Of a stretch of DNA of 64,000 bases, positions 52,148 to 58,808 are shown piece after piece. The translations under genes were made by a program, and so were the position numbers. The stretch's first letter is position 1; each line of letters opens with the position of its first letter. This DNA is from Actinomadura macrotermitis (GTDB taxonomy: Bacteria; Actinomycetota; Actinomycetes; Streptosporangiales; Streptosporangiaceae): the NCBI RefSeq assembly GCF_009604375.1, contig NZ_WEGH01000005.1, positions 124,001 through 188,000 of the forward strand. Reading direction: 5' to 3'. The notes under the pieces are model-generated. The model was not told the DNA's origin. It saw nothing but the letters and a program-made list of their open reading frames with translations, and did no database searches.

Positions 52148-52182
52148 GGTTCGATCACCGCCGCAACGGAGAGGAGCAGGTG

Positions 52183-53376
52183 ATGCCGTACCAGACGCTC
52201 AAGGGCGGCCGCGTTCCCATCCGAATGTGGACCGACCCGGACACCGTCGAGGACGTCGCGCTCGAGCAGCTGCAGAACGTCTCGAGCCTGCCGTGGATCG
52301 AGGGCCTCGCGGTCATGCCGGACGTGCACTACGGCAAGGGCGCGACCGTGGGGTCGGTCATCGCCATGCGCGACGCGGTCTCGCCGGCCGCGGTCGGCGT
52401 CGACATCGGCTGCGGGATGACCGCCGCCAAGTCCTCGCTGACCGTGGAGGACCTGCCCGACGACCTGGCGCTGCTGCGCCACAAGCTGGAGCGCGCCATC
52501 CCGGTCGGCCGGGGCTCCCACAAGGATCCGGTGGACCCCTCGGGACTGCCGGGGCTGAAGGAACGCGGCTGGTACGACTTCTGGAAGCGCTTCGACGATC
52601 TCCATCCTGCTGTTCGGGGTCGCCTTGGGCGCGCCCGCGCCCAGATGGGCTCGCTCGGGGGCGGCAACCACTTCGTCGAACTTTGCGCCGATGATGACGG
52701 TTCGATCTGGCTCGTCCTGCACTCGGGGTCGCGCAACATCGGCAACGAGCTCGCCGAGCACCACGTCGAGGCGGCGCGCAAGCTCCCGCACAACCAGGAC
52801 CTCCCGGACAAGGACCTCGCCGTCTTCCTCGCCGGCACGGCGAAGATGGAGGCGTACCGCCGGGACCTGTTCTGGGCGCAGGACTACGCGCGGCGCAACC
52901 GCGCCGTCATGGCCGCCATCGCGCAGGACGTGGTGACCCGCTACTTCGGCGCCAAGCGCTGCACGTGGGGCGAGGTCATCAGCTGCCACCACAACTACGT
53001 GGCGGAGGAGACCTACGACGGCGTCGAGCTGCTGGTCACCCGCAAGGGCGCGATCCGGGCGGGCCGGGGCGACCTCGGCATCATCCCGGGGTCGATGGCG
53101 ACGGGCACCTACATCGTGCGCGGCCTCGGCAACGAGTCGTCCTACAACTCGGCCTCGCACGGCGCGGGCCGCCGGATGAGCCGCAACAAGGCGCGCAAGG
53201 CGTTCACGGTCGAGGACCTGATCCAGCAGACGGCCGGTGTGGAGTGCCGCAAGGACGGCGGTGTCCTCGACGAGATCCCGGGCGCCTACAAGGACCTGGA
53301 GGCGGTCATCGAGGCCCAGTCCGACCTGGTGGAGGTCGTCGCCCACCTCCGCCAGCTGATCTGCATCAAGGGCTGA
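52183..53376 (+). CDS. rtcB: RNA-splicing ligase RtcB
   Basis: 397 residues. Metal-site and guanylylation motifs are intact: PDVHYGKGATVGS, VGVDIGCGM (Cys77), GSLGGGNHFVEL, LVLHSGSRNIG, SCHHNYV and SHGAGRRMSR with the GMP-accepting His. RtcB joins RNA 2',3'-cyclic phosphate ends to 5'-OH ends using GTP and Mn2+. ATG 52183 has GGAGAGGAG upstream. Odd: codons at 52597-52626 and 52678-52701 mostly end in A or T, unlike the rest of the gene; they flank the GGGNHF motif (52657-52674). No archease gene is adjacent. Confidence 0.95.
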   Translation: MPYQTLKGGRVPIRMWTDPDTVEDVALEQLQNVSSLPWIEGLAVMPDVHYGKGATVGSVIAMRDAVSPAAVGVDIGCGMTAAKSSLTVEDLPDDLALLRHKLERAIPVGRGSHKDPVDPSGLPGLKERGWYDFWKRFDDLHPAVRGRLGRARAQMGSLGGGNHFVELCADDDGSIWLVLHSGSRNIGNELAEHHVEAARKLPHNQDLPDKDLAVFLAGTAKMEAYRRDLFWAQDYARRNRAVMAAIAQDVVTRYFGAKRCTWGEVISCHHNYVAEETYDGVELLVTRKGAIRAGRGDLGIIPGSMATGTYIVRGLGNESSYNSASHGAGRRMSRNKARKAFTVEDLIQQTAGVECRKDGGVLDEIPGAYKDLEAVIEAQSDLVEVVAHLRQLICIKG

Positions 53377-53379
53377 CCC

Positions 53380-53414
53380 GGTGCTCCGCGCCCCGCAGGG
53401 CGCGGAGCACCTTT
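53380..53414 (+). terminator. rtcB terminator
   Basis: Perfect 14-base-pair stem (GGTGCTCCGCGCCC, 53380-53393, with 53398-53411), loop CGCA, then TTT. Confidence 0.8.
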
Positions 53415-53430
53415 CGTGAAGGAGATCCCC

Positions 53431-53790
53431 GTGTCCGGCCCGACGACGACCCTGTGGCGCCCGACCGGCCCCAGGGAGCTGGAGCTGGTGCGGGAGCTGG
53501 GGTGGCGGGCCTGGCCGCCGCGCCTGCCCGAGCAGCCGATCTTCTATCCGGTGCTGAACGAGGACTACGCGATCAAGATCGCGCGTGATTGGAACGTGCC
53601 GCACGACGGCGTCGGCTACGTGACCCGGTTCGAGGTCGAGACCGAGTTCCTGGGCCGCTACCCCGTCCAGCAGGCGGGCGGCCGGACGATCCTGGAGCTG
53701 TGGGTCCCGGCCGAGGAGCTGGCGGAGTTCAACGCCCACATCGTCGGCGAGATCGAGGTCGTCCACGAGTTCCGGCCTGGGGGCCGCTAG
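53431..53790 (+). CDS. Small conserved protein ('ADP-ribosylation/crystallin J1' type annotation)
   Basis: 119 residues. The start GTG 53431 has AAGGAG 6 bases upstream (GTG 53416 is in frame). Highly conserved-looking strings: TTLWRPTGPRELELVRELGWR, PPRLPEQPIFYPVLNEDYAIKIARDWNVP, GYVTRFEV, PVQQAGGRTILELWVPAEELAEFN and GEIEVVHEFRP. Homologues are widespread, and are often labelled ADP-ribosylation/crystallin J1, a name not supported by a demonstrated activity. Its stop shares the CTAG tetranucleotide with the convergent gene's stop. Confidence 0.8.
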   Translation: MSGPTTTLWRPTGPRELELVRELGWRAWPPRLPEQPIFYPVLNEDYAIKIARDWNVPHDGVGYVTRFEVETEFLGRYPVQQAGGRTILELWVPAEELAEFNAHIVGEIEVVHEFRPGGR

Positions 53791-54248
53791 CGGAGCGGGA
53801 TCTCCTGGCCGCGCTCGCTCTCGGGCCGGGGGCCGAAGTAGCGGCGCTCGGAGGGCCGGATGAGGGTGTCGTTGATGCTGGCCTCGCGGCGCCGCATGAG
53901 CCCGTTGTCGGTGAACTCCCACAGTTCGTTGCCGTAGCTGCGGTGCCACTGGCCGGCGGCGTCGTGCCATTCGTACTGGAAGCGGACGGCGATGCGGTCC
54001 TGGCCGTGGCTCCACAGGCTCTTGCGCAGCGCGTAGTCCTGCTCGCGCTCCCACTTGGCGGTGAGGAAGTCGATGATCTCCGCGCGGCCGGTGAGGAAGA
54101 CGTCCCGGTTGCGCCAGACGGAGTCCTCGGTGTAGGCGCGGGCGACGGCGTGCGGGTCGCGGGTGTTCCAGGCGTCCTCGGCCGCCTGGACCTTGGCGAG
54201 GGCGGCGGCGTGGTCGAACGGCGGGAAGGGCGGGCGGGCCTCGGTCAT
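53787..54248 (-). CDS. SnoaL-like / DUF1348 (NTF2-fold) protein
   Basis: 153 residues. NTF2-like fold with the DUF1348 string pattern: AALAKVQAAEDAWNTRDPHAVARAYTEDSVWRNRD, FLTAKWEREQDYALRKSLW, DRIAVRFQYEWHDAAGQWHRSYGNELWEFTDNGLMRRREASIND. Members are small cytosolic proteins of unknown substrate. ATG 54248 has AGGA 7 bases upstream. A 10+10 inverted repeat is 47 bases further upstream. Confidence 0.9.
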   Translation of the reverse strand: MTEARPPFPPFDHAAALAKVQAAEDAWNTRDPHAVARAYTEDSVWRNRDVFLTGRAEIIDFLTAKWEREQDYALRKSLWSHGQDRIAVRFQYEWHDAAGQWHRSYGNELWEFTDNGLMRRREASINDTLIRPSERRYFGPRPESERGQEIPLR

Positions 54249-54294
54249 GGGACGTCCTAGCGTGGCGGCGAGGGGCGGGTGCTGCACCCCTTTT

Positions 54295-54326
54295 TCTAAT
54301 GCCTCTGGTCATCTAAAGGCGTTAGA
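54295..54326. promoter_or_regulatory. Inverted repeat upstream of the DUF1348 gene
   Basis: TCTAATGCCT (54295-54304) and AGGCGTTAGA (54317-54326) are complementary at 9 of 10 positions (the T/G pair is mismatched), 12 bases apart, in an AT-rich patch. Likely operator or two half-sites for a regulator of the gene starting at 54248. The rest of the gap up to 54500 shows nothing else. Confidence 0.45.
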
Positions 54327-54513
54327 TACGCTGGCATGCCGCGGACGCCCTGTCAAATGGTTGGCAGGTACCTGGCTCATTAGGAAATGCCTCAGGGACG
54401 ATCGCCGGGCGCAGCACGGGCGACCGGGCTCGGTGCCGGCGCCGAGGGGATCCGCGCCCTGGGGCCGTGACGCGGGCGGAAAACCGGTTGCGGCGGGTGG
54501 TTAGGGTTTTTGC

Positions 54514-54543
54514 ATGATCGAACTTTCCGGGGCCCATGCCTGA
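54514..54543 (+). CDS. Candidate leaderless 9-codon leader ORF
   Basis: ATG 54514 lies 6 bases after TAGGGT (54502-54507), the geometry used by other leaderless genes here. It encodes MIELSGAHA and stops at 54541-54543, 6 bases into the next gene (ATG 54536). It may couple or regulate translation of that gene, or simply mark the transcription start. Confidence 0.35.
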   Translation: MIELSGAHA

Positions 54544-55345
54544 TCGGCAGCGGCCCGCCAACGCCCGCGACGTGGGCGACGGCATGAAACTGCACCGCCG
54601 GGTGCTGCGGCTGAACGGACGCGACCACACCGTCATCGGCCTGCGCCCCGGCACCACCGCGCGGTTCAGCACGAACCGCTACCACGGCACCTGGCACGTG
54701 CTGTCGGACCAGCACGGCGCGCGGCTCCTCGGGCGGCTGCTGTGGGGGCTGTCCTACCAGGCCCGGCCCGGCACCCTGCTCCTCATCGACCGCCCCTTCA
54801 TCGTGCCGACGCCGTTCGACGCCGACCCGGCCGACCCGGTCGTCATCGCGCCCGGCTGGGCGACGCCGTTCGGCGAGCCCGCCGCCCGCGACCTCGCCCG
54901 GCGGCTGCCGCTGGCCTCGCCCTCGGAGGGCACCGTCCGCTGGCACACTCGCGGGCTGGACGCCGCCCTGGACGGCAGGCGGCCCAGGGAGCTCGACATC
55001 GCGCCCTGGTGGGACGAGCGCAGCGGCCGGGTGGAGCGCTTGAAGGGCATGATCGTCCTGACGCCCTGCAACGCGCGCGAGGCCCGGGAGTGGGCGTTGC
55101 GGGCCGCCCGTCTGAACCCCGCCAACCGATGGGGCATGGCCCATGAATACGTGGGCGGATGGGAAGAGGGCGAGATCCAGGTCTTCCGCTCCTTCCGCCG
55201 CAAGGTGGGGATGGCCGCGCGCGCCCGTGCCGACGTGCTCGCCCGCCCCGACGCCCCCGCGGATCCGGACGAACTGCGCCCGCTCATCTGGGACCGCCAT
55301 TACGAGATCGACCGCGCCATGAGGCGCCTTCGACGAAGCGGATGA
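54536..55345 (+). CDS. Uncharacterised protein, 269 aa
   Basis: No family recognised. The protein is basic, soluble, without signal or membrane helices. N-terminal MKLHRRVLRLNGRDHTVIGLRPGTTARF and RYHGTWHVLSDQHGARLLGRLLWGLSYQARPGTLLLIDRPF suggest a beta-rich start; the second half is rich in Arg/Trp (WGMAHEYVGGWEEGEIQVFRSFRR). ATG 54536 has CGGGG a few bases upstream. The stop is followed directly by the TTG start of the next gene, so the two are coupled. Confidence 0.65.
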   Translation: MPDRQRPANARDVGDGMKLHRRVLRLNGRDHTVIGLRPGTTARFSTNRYHGTWHVLSDQHGARLLGRLLWGLSYQARPGTLLLIDRPFIVPTPFDADPADPVVIAPGWATPFGEPAARDLARRLPLASPSEGTVRWHTRGLDAALDGRRPRELDIAPWWDERSGRVERLKGMIVLTPCNAREAREWALRAARLNPANRWGMAHEYVGGWEEGEIQVFRSFRRKVGMAARARADVLARPDAPADPDELRPLIWDRHYEIDRAMRRLRRSG

Positions 55346-56263
55346 TTGAACGTCCTCACCACCTTCCACTGCGCGAACTGCGACGCCGTCCTCACCGCCC
55401 CGGTCATCCGGGTGCGGCTGCCTGAGCCCGGCATCACGCCGGATCACATGGACTTCCTGCGGACCGACTTCCCGGCTCTGATGCCTTCCGGCACCTACGC
55501 GGTGGAGCCGTCGGGGACCTGTGTGCTGTTCCCCGGCGACGTGCACGGTGCCCGTCTGGTCCCTGAGCGGTGCGGGGAGGGCTGCCTGGGGTTCGGCGAC
55601 TCCGAAGGGCCCAACCTCGTTTGCGCGTCCTGCGGTACAGACCTCGGCGGCCGTGTCGACGACTGCCAGGCGTGGCAGAAGACCCGCCTGTACGCCGACC
55701 TGGTCCGCGCGCATGACGAACCCACCGCCGCCGAGCCGTGGGAGGGCCCCGGATACGGGCTCGGCTGTGCGCCCATCGGCGACGACGGCCGGTCCGACTG
55801 GCTCTGGTTCGGGCGCCTGGCGGTGAGCGCGGCGGCGATCCTGGCCTGTGCGGGCGAGGACGGCCTGCGTTTTGAAGGACCAGGCCTGATGCCGGTCGCG
55901 GAGTTCCTCAAGGTGTCGCTGCGCGGCACGCCGCGCGCCGCCCTCCTGCGGCCTGACGCGCCCGTCGTCTGCGCGCTGCCCGACGACGCCGCGCAGGCCG
56001 CCGGGGCGGCGCGGCTGCTGGTCCCCGTCCCGCAGGACCGCCCCTGGCGGGCGCCGGACGGCGTGACCTTCGAGGCCGTGCCGATCGAGCCGCACGTGTG
56101 GACCTACCTGGCGAACCCCCCGAAGGCCCCTTTTGTGGGCACCCGCTGGCGGAAGCCGGGTCTGGCCGCGGCCGAGCATCGCGAGGAGCCGGTCCATCGC
56201 CTGGCCGCCCCCGAGGTCGCCTGGCCGGCCCGCTGGCGGGGGCTGGTGGGAATGGGCCTGTGA
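55346..56263 (+). CDS. Uncharacterised zinc-ribbon protein, 305 aa
   Basis: TTG start immediately after the previous stop. Two CxxC pairs, CANCDAVL (residues 9-16) and CASCGTDL (about 93-100), could form zinc ribbon(s). The rest has no family that I recognise; conserved-looking strings are PSGTYAVEPSGTCVLFPGDVHGARLVPERCGEGCLGFGDSEGPNLV, WQKTRLYADLVRAHDEP and YLANPPKAPFVGTRW. The short spacing to the previous gene and their shared lack of relatives here suggest they work together. The context does not reveal a job. Confidence 0.65.
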   Translation: MNVLTTFHCANCDAVLTAPVIRVRLPEPGITPDHMDFLRTDFPALMPSGTYAVEPSGTCVLFPGDVHGARLVPERCGEGCLGFGDSEGPNLVCASCGTDLGGRVDDCQAWQKTRLYADLVRAHDEPTAAEPWEGPGYGLGCAPIGDDGRSDWLWFGRLAVSAAAILACAGEDGLRFEGPGLMPVAEFLKVSLRGTPRAALLRPDAPVVCALPDDAAQAAGAARLLVPVPQDRPWRAPDGVTFEAVPIEPHVWTYLANPPKAPFVGTRWRKPGLAAAEHREEPVHRLAAPEVAWPARWRGLVGMGL

Positions 56264-56346
56264 ACTTGGAGGTTCCGCCAAAAGGAGCCGCCTCCGAGCG
56301 GCCCGATACCGTCTCCCGCGATGCGTCCGATCGCCGGGCGGCGCAA

Positions 56347-56362
56347 TAGGCTGAGTACTCAG
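56347..56362 (+). promoter_or_regulatory. moaA promoter with palindromic operator
   Basis: TAGGCT (56347-56352) is a plausible -10; CTGAGTACTCAG (56351-56362), a perfect 12-base palindrome, overlaps it and the predicted transcription start (about 56359), 22 bases before the GTG. The arrangement fits repression. Confidence 0.45.
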
Positions 56363-56383
56363 GCAACAACGAAAGGGGTCCGC

Positions 56384-57373
56384 GTGCTGGTCGACACTTT
56401 CGGGCGCACCGCCACCGACCTGCGGGTCTCCCTGACCGACCGGTGCAACCTGCGGTGCGGCTACTGCATGCCGCCCGAGGGGCTGGACTGGCTGCCGAAG
56501 CCCGAGCTGCTCACCGACGACGAGATCGTCCGGCTGGTCACGATCGGCGTCCGCGACCTCGGCGTCACCGAGGTCCGCTACACCGGCGGCGAGCCGCTGC
56601 TGCGCCGCGGACTGCCCGGCATCGTCGCGCGCACCACCGCGCTGGCGCCGCGCCCCCAGGTCTCGCTGACCACCAACGGCATCGGCCTGGCCCGCCTCGC
56701 CGCGCCGCTCGCCGAGGCCGGGCTGGACCGGGTGAACGTCTCCCTGGACACCCTGGACCGCGCCACCTTCCAGCGGCTGGCCAACCGCGACCGGCTGCCG
56801 GACGTGCTGGCGGGCCTGCGCGCCGCCCGGGAGGCGGGCCTGAGCCCCGTGAAGATCAACGCGGTGCTGATGCGCGGGATCAACGACCACGAGGCGGTGC
56901 CGCTGCTGCGGTTCTGCCTGGAGCACGGCTACCGGCTGCGGTTCATCGAGCAGATGCCGCTGGACGCCCAGCACGGCTGGACCCGCGAGAACATGATCAC
57001 CGCGGACGAGATGCTGGACCGGCTCGGCACCGCGTTCACCCTCACCCCGGACGAGGCGCACGACCGCGGCAGCGCCCCCGCCGAGACCTTCCTGGTCGAC
57101 GGCGGCCCCGCGACGGTCGGCGTGATCGGGTCGGTGACCCGGCCGTTCTGCGGCGCCTGCGACCGGGTCCGGCTGACCGCCGACGGCCAGGTCCGCAACT
57201 GCCTGTTCGCGACCGAGGAGTCCAACCTGCGCGACGCGATGCGCGCCGGCGCGTCCGACGCCGAGATCGCCGGGCGGTGGCGGGCGGCGGTGCGCACCAA
57301 GCGCGCCGGGCACGGCATCGACGACCCGAGCTTCCTGCAGCCGGCCCGCCCCATGTCGGCGATCGGCGGCTGA
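56384..57373 (+). CDS. moaA: GTP 3',8-cyclase MoaA
   Basis: 329 residues, radical SAM. First cluster CNLRCGYC (21-28, CxxxCxxC); GG motif YTGGEPLLR; second cluster in the C-terminal part GACDRVRLTADGQVRNCLF, and the conserved C-terminal GG (SAIGG). It makes 3',8-cH2GTP, first step of molybdopterin synthesis. GTG 56384 has AAAGGGG 5 bases upstream; the ORF extends to 56321 but without a ribosome site. MoaC and other steps are not in the window. Its [4Fe-4S] clusters depend on the suf genes. Confidence 0.95.
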   Translation: MLVDTFGRTATDLRVSLTDRCNLRCGYCMPPEGLDWLPKPELLTDDEIVRLVTIGVRDLGVTEVRYTGGEPLLRRGLPGIVARTTALAPRPQVSLTTNGIGLARLAAPLAEAGLDRVNVSLDTLDRATFQRLANRDRLPDVLAGLRAAREAGLSPVKINAVLMRGINDHEAVPLLRFCLEHGYRLRFIEQMPLDAQHGWTRENMITADEMLDRLGTAFTLTPDEAHDRGSAPAETFLVDGGPATVGVIGSVTRPFCGACDRVRLTADGQVRNCLFATEESNLRDAMRAGASDAEIAGRWRAAVRTKRAGHGIDDPSFLQPARPMSAIGG

Positions 57374-57411
57374 ACCCCGCCCGGCCTGGCGCGTCGTGCG
57401 ACGATGGCGGG

Positions 57412-57723
57412 GTGAGCGAGGAGCCGCTGGAACACCGCGTCGAGATCACCGTTCCGCCCGAGCACGAGGTCGGCGCGTTCGCCGGGTTCGCCTCGGTATG
57501 GCGGACCCAGGACGGGCTGGTGCTGGACTTCGCCACCGAGGTGCGGCCGCCGGAGGTGTCGCAGGACCCCGAGACGGGCGAGCGCTACGTGCACGTGCCC
57601 GCCAAGGTCGTCGCCCGGGTGCGCATCCCGCCCGCCCAGGTGTGGGAGCTGATGAAGTCGCTGGAGCAGGGCCTCAGCGCCTACGAGCGCGAGAGCACCG
57701 CCCGCCGGCGCGGCGATGGCTGA
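57412..57723 (+). CDS. DUF3467 protein
   Basis: 103 residues, acidic. The family pattern is VEITVPPEHEVGAFAGFASVWRTQDGLVLDFATE with VRIPPAQVWELMKSLEQGLSAYE. DUF3467 proteins are small and of unknown function. On this strand GACGAT ends 6 bases before GTG 57412, consistent with leaderless expression. The last 8 bases overlap mobA, so it is translationally coupled to it; a role in cofactor assembly is possible but not shown. Confidence 0.82.
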   Translation: MSEEPLEHRVEITVPPEHEVGAFAGFASVWRTQDGLVLDFATEVRPPEVSQDPETGERYVHVPAKVVARVRIPPAQVWELMKSLEQGLSAYERESTARRRGDG

Positions 57724-58294
57724 GCGGGCCTTCGACGCCGTCGTGCTGGCCGGCGGGCAGGCCCGGCGGCTCGGCGGCGCCGACAAGCCCGGCGCGCCGG
57801 TGGCGGGCCGGGCCCTGGTCGAGTGGGTCGCCGATGCCGTCGCGGCCGCCGGCCGGCTGATCGTGGTCGGGCCGCCGCGCGCCGCGCTGCCGCACGCGGT
57901 CGCCGTCCGCGAGGACCCGCCCGGCGCGGGACCGGTCCCGGCGCTGCGCGCGGGCCTGGCGGAGGTGCGAGCGCCGTGGCTGGCGCTGCTCGCCGCCGAC
58001 CTGCCGTTCCTGCGGGCCGGGCACGTCGCGGCCCTGCTGGACGCGGCGCGGGGCGCGGACGGCGCCGTCCTGCTGGACGACCAGGGCCGCGAGCAGTGGC
58101 TCGCCGGATGCTGGCGGACCGGGGCCCTGCGCGCCGCGCTCGCCGGTTACCGGCGCTCGTCGCTGTTCGGGCTGCTCGGGCCGCTGCGCCCCGTCCCGGT
58201 CCGGCTCGCGGCGGGGGAGCGGCCGCCCTGGTACGACTGCGACACCCCGGACGCCCTTGCGGACGCCGAGCGGCTGGCCCGTGGTGGAATGTGA
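57716..58294 (+). CDS. mobA: Molybdenum cofactor guanylyltransferase
   Basis: 192 residues. Nucleotidyltransferase signature VLAGGQARRLGGADKPGAPVAGRAL (8-32), DLPFL with the metal-binding Asp (about 101), and the end WYDCDTPDALADAERLARGG. MobA attaches GMP to Mo-molybdopterin to give MGD, required for DMSO-reductase-family enzymes including formate dehydrogenase. Its ATG lies inside the DUF3467 gene (8-base overlap). A short DUF6457 gene follows 35 bases later. Confidence 0.9.
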   Translation: MAERAFDAVVLAGGQARRLGGADKPGAPVAGRALVEWVADAVAAAGRLIVVGPPRAALPHAVAVREDPPGAGPVPALRAGLAEVRAPWLALLAADLPFLRAGHVAALLDAARGADGAVLLDDQGREQWLAGCWRTGALRAALAGYRRSSLFGLLGPLRPVPVRLAAGERPPWYDCDTPDALADAERLARGGM

Positions 58295-58329
58295 CAGCGG
58301 CCGCGCCCGCCGGCCAGGGGAAGGACACG

Positions 58330-58566
58330 ATGCTGGAAGAGTGGCTGGAGGCGGTCTGCCTCGAACTGGGGCTGTCCCGCGAGGACGTCGACCGGGACCT
58401 GGTGCTGAACCTGGCCCGCGACGTCGCGCATGGGGTGGCCCGGCCGGGCGCCCCGCTGACCACCTACCTGCTCGGCCTGGCGGTCGCGCGCGGCGCTCCC
58501 GCCCGCGACGCCGCGGCCCGCGTCACCGAGCTGGCCGAAGGCTGGACGAAGCCCGAGGCCGGGTGA
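58330..58566 (+). CDS. DUF6457 protein
   Basis: 78 residues, mostly helical: MLEEWLEAVCLELGLSRE, DLVLNLARDVAHGVARPGAPLTTYLLGLAVARG, AARVTELAEGW. This domain is usually found fused to or next to MobA, as here. Probably an accessory factor of molybdopterin metabolism (context inference). ATG 58330 with AAGG upstream. The stop lies 4 bases from the end of the convergent gene. Confidence 0.82.
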   Translation: MLEEWLEAVCLELGLSREDVDRDLVLNLARDVAHGVARPGAPLTTYLLGLAVARGAPARDAAARVTELAEGWTKPEAG

Positions 58567-58570
58567 CCCG

Positions 58571-58780
58571 CTAGGCGTCCAGCTCGCCGACCGGCACCAC
58601 GTCGCACAGGAAGCTCCGCCGGTCCAGGAACGAGGACAGGCTCGCGCGGTGCTCGTCGCAGGCGAGCCAGACCTTCCGCCGCTCCGGGGTGTGGATCTTG
58701 GGGTTGTTCCAGCGCAGCGCCCACACCGCCGCGGCGCGGCAGCCCTTGGCGGAGCAGATCGTTTCCTGGGGTTCGGTCAC
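58571..58780 (-). CDS. Small Cys/His protein (often misannotated acetone carboxylase)
   Basis: 69 residues. A zinc-binding pattern is visible: ICSAKGCRAAAVWALRWNNPK (CxxxxC), then WLACDEHRASL (CxxxH). GTG 58780 was chosen because AAGG lies upstream and homologues start a few residues before ICSAKGC; GTG 58795 is an alternative. Homologues are frequent in actinobacteria and carry the name acetone carboxylase, which is not justified by size. Function unknown. Confidence 0.75.
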   Translation of the reverse strand: MTEPQETICSAKGCRAAAVWALRWNNPKIHTPERRKVWLACDEHRASLSSFLDRRSFLCDVVPVGELDA

Positions 58781-58808
58781 GCTCCACCTTGGCACAGCCG
58801 CGCCGCGA

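Noticed and set aside
52129..52165. GGTTCGATC with neighbouring hairpin, resembling a tRNA T-loop
   Set aside because: The five-base T stem is not complementary and no acceptor, D or anticodon arms fit around it; no tRNA, including tRNA(Sec), could be built.
50222..54248. Prophage or integrative element around the homing endonuclease
   Set aside because: No integrase, phage structural genes, tRNA attachment site or long direct repeats; only one gene has foreign composition.
58571..58780. Acetone carboxylase
   Set aside because: A 69-residue Cys/His protein cannot be a subunit with that activity; the name is an inherited annotation.
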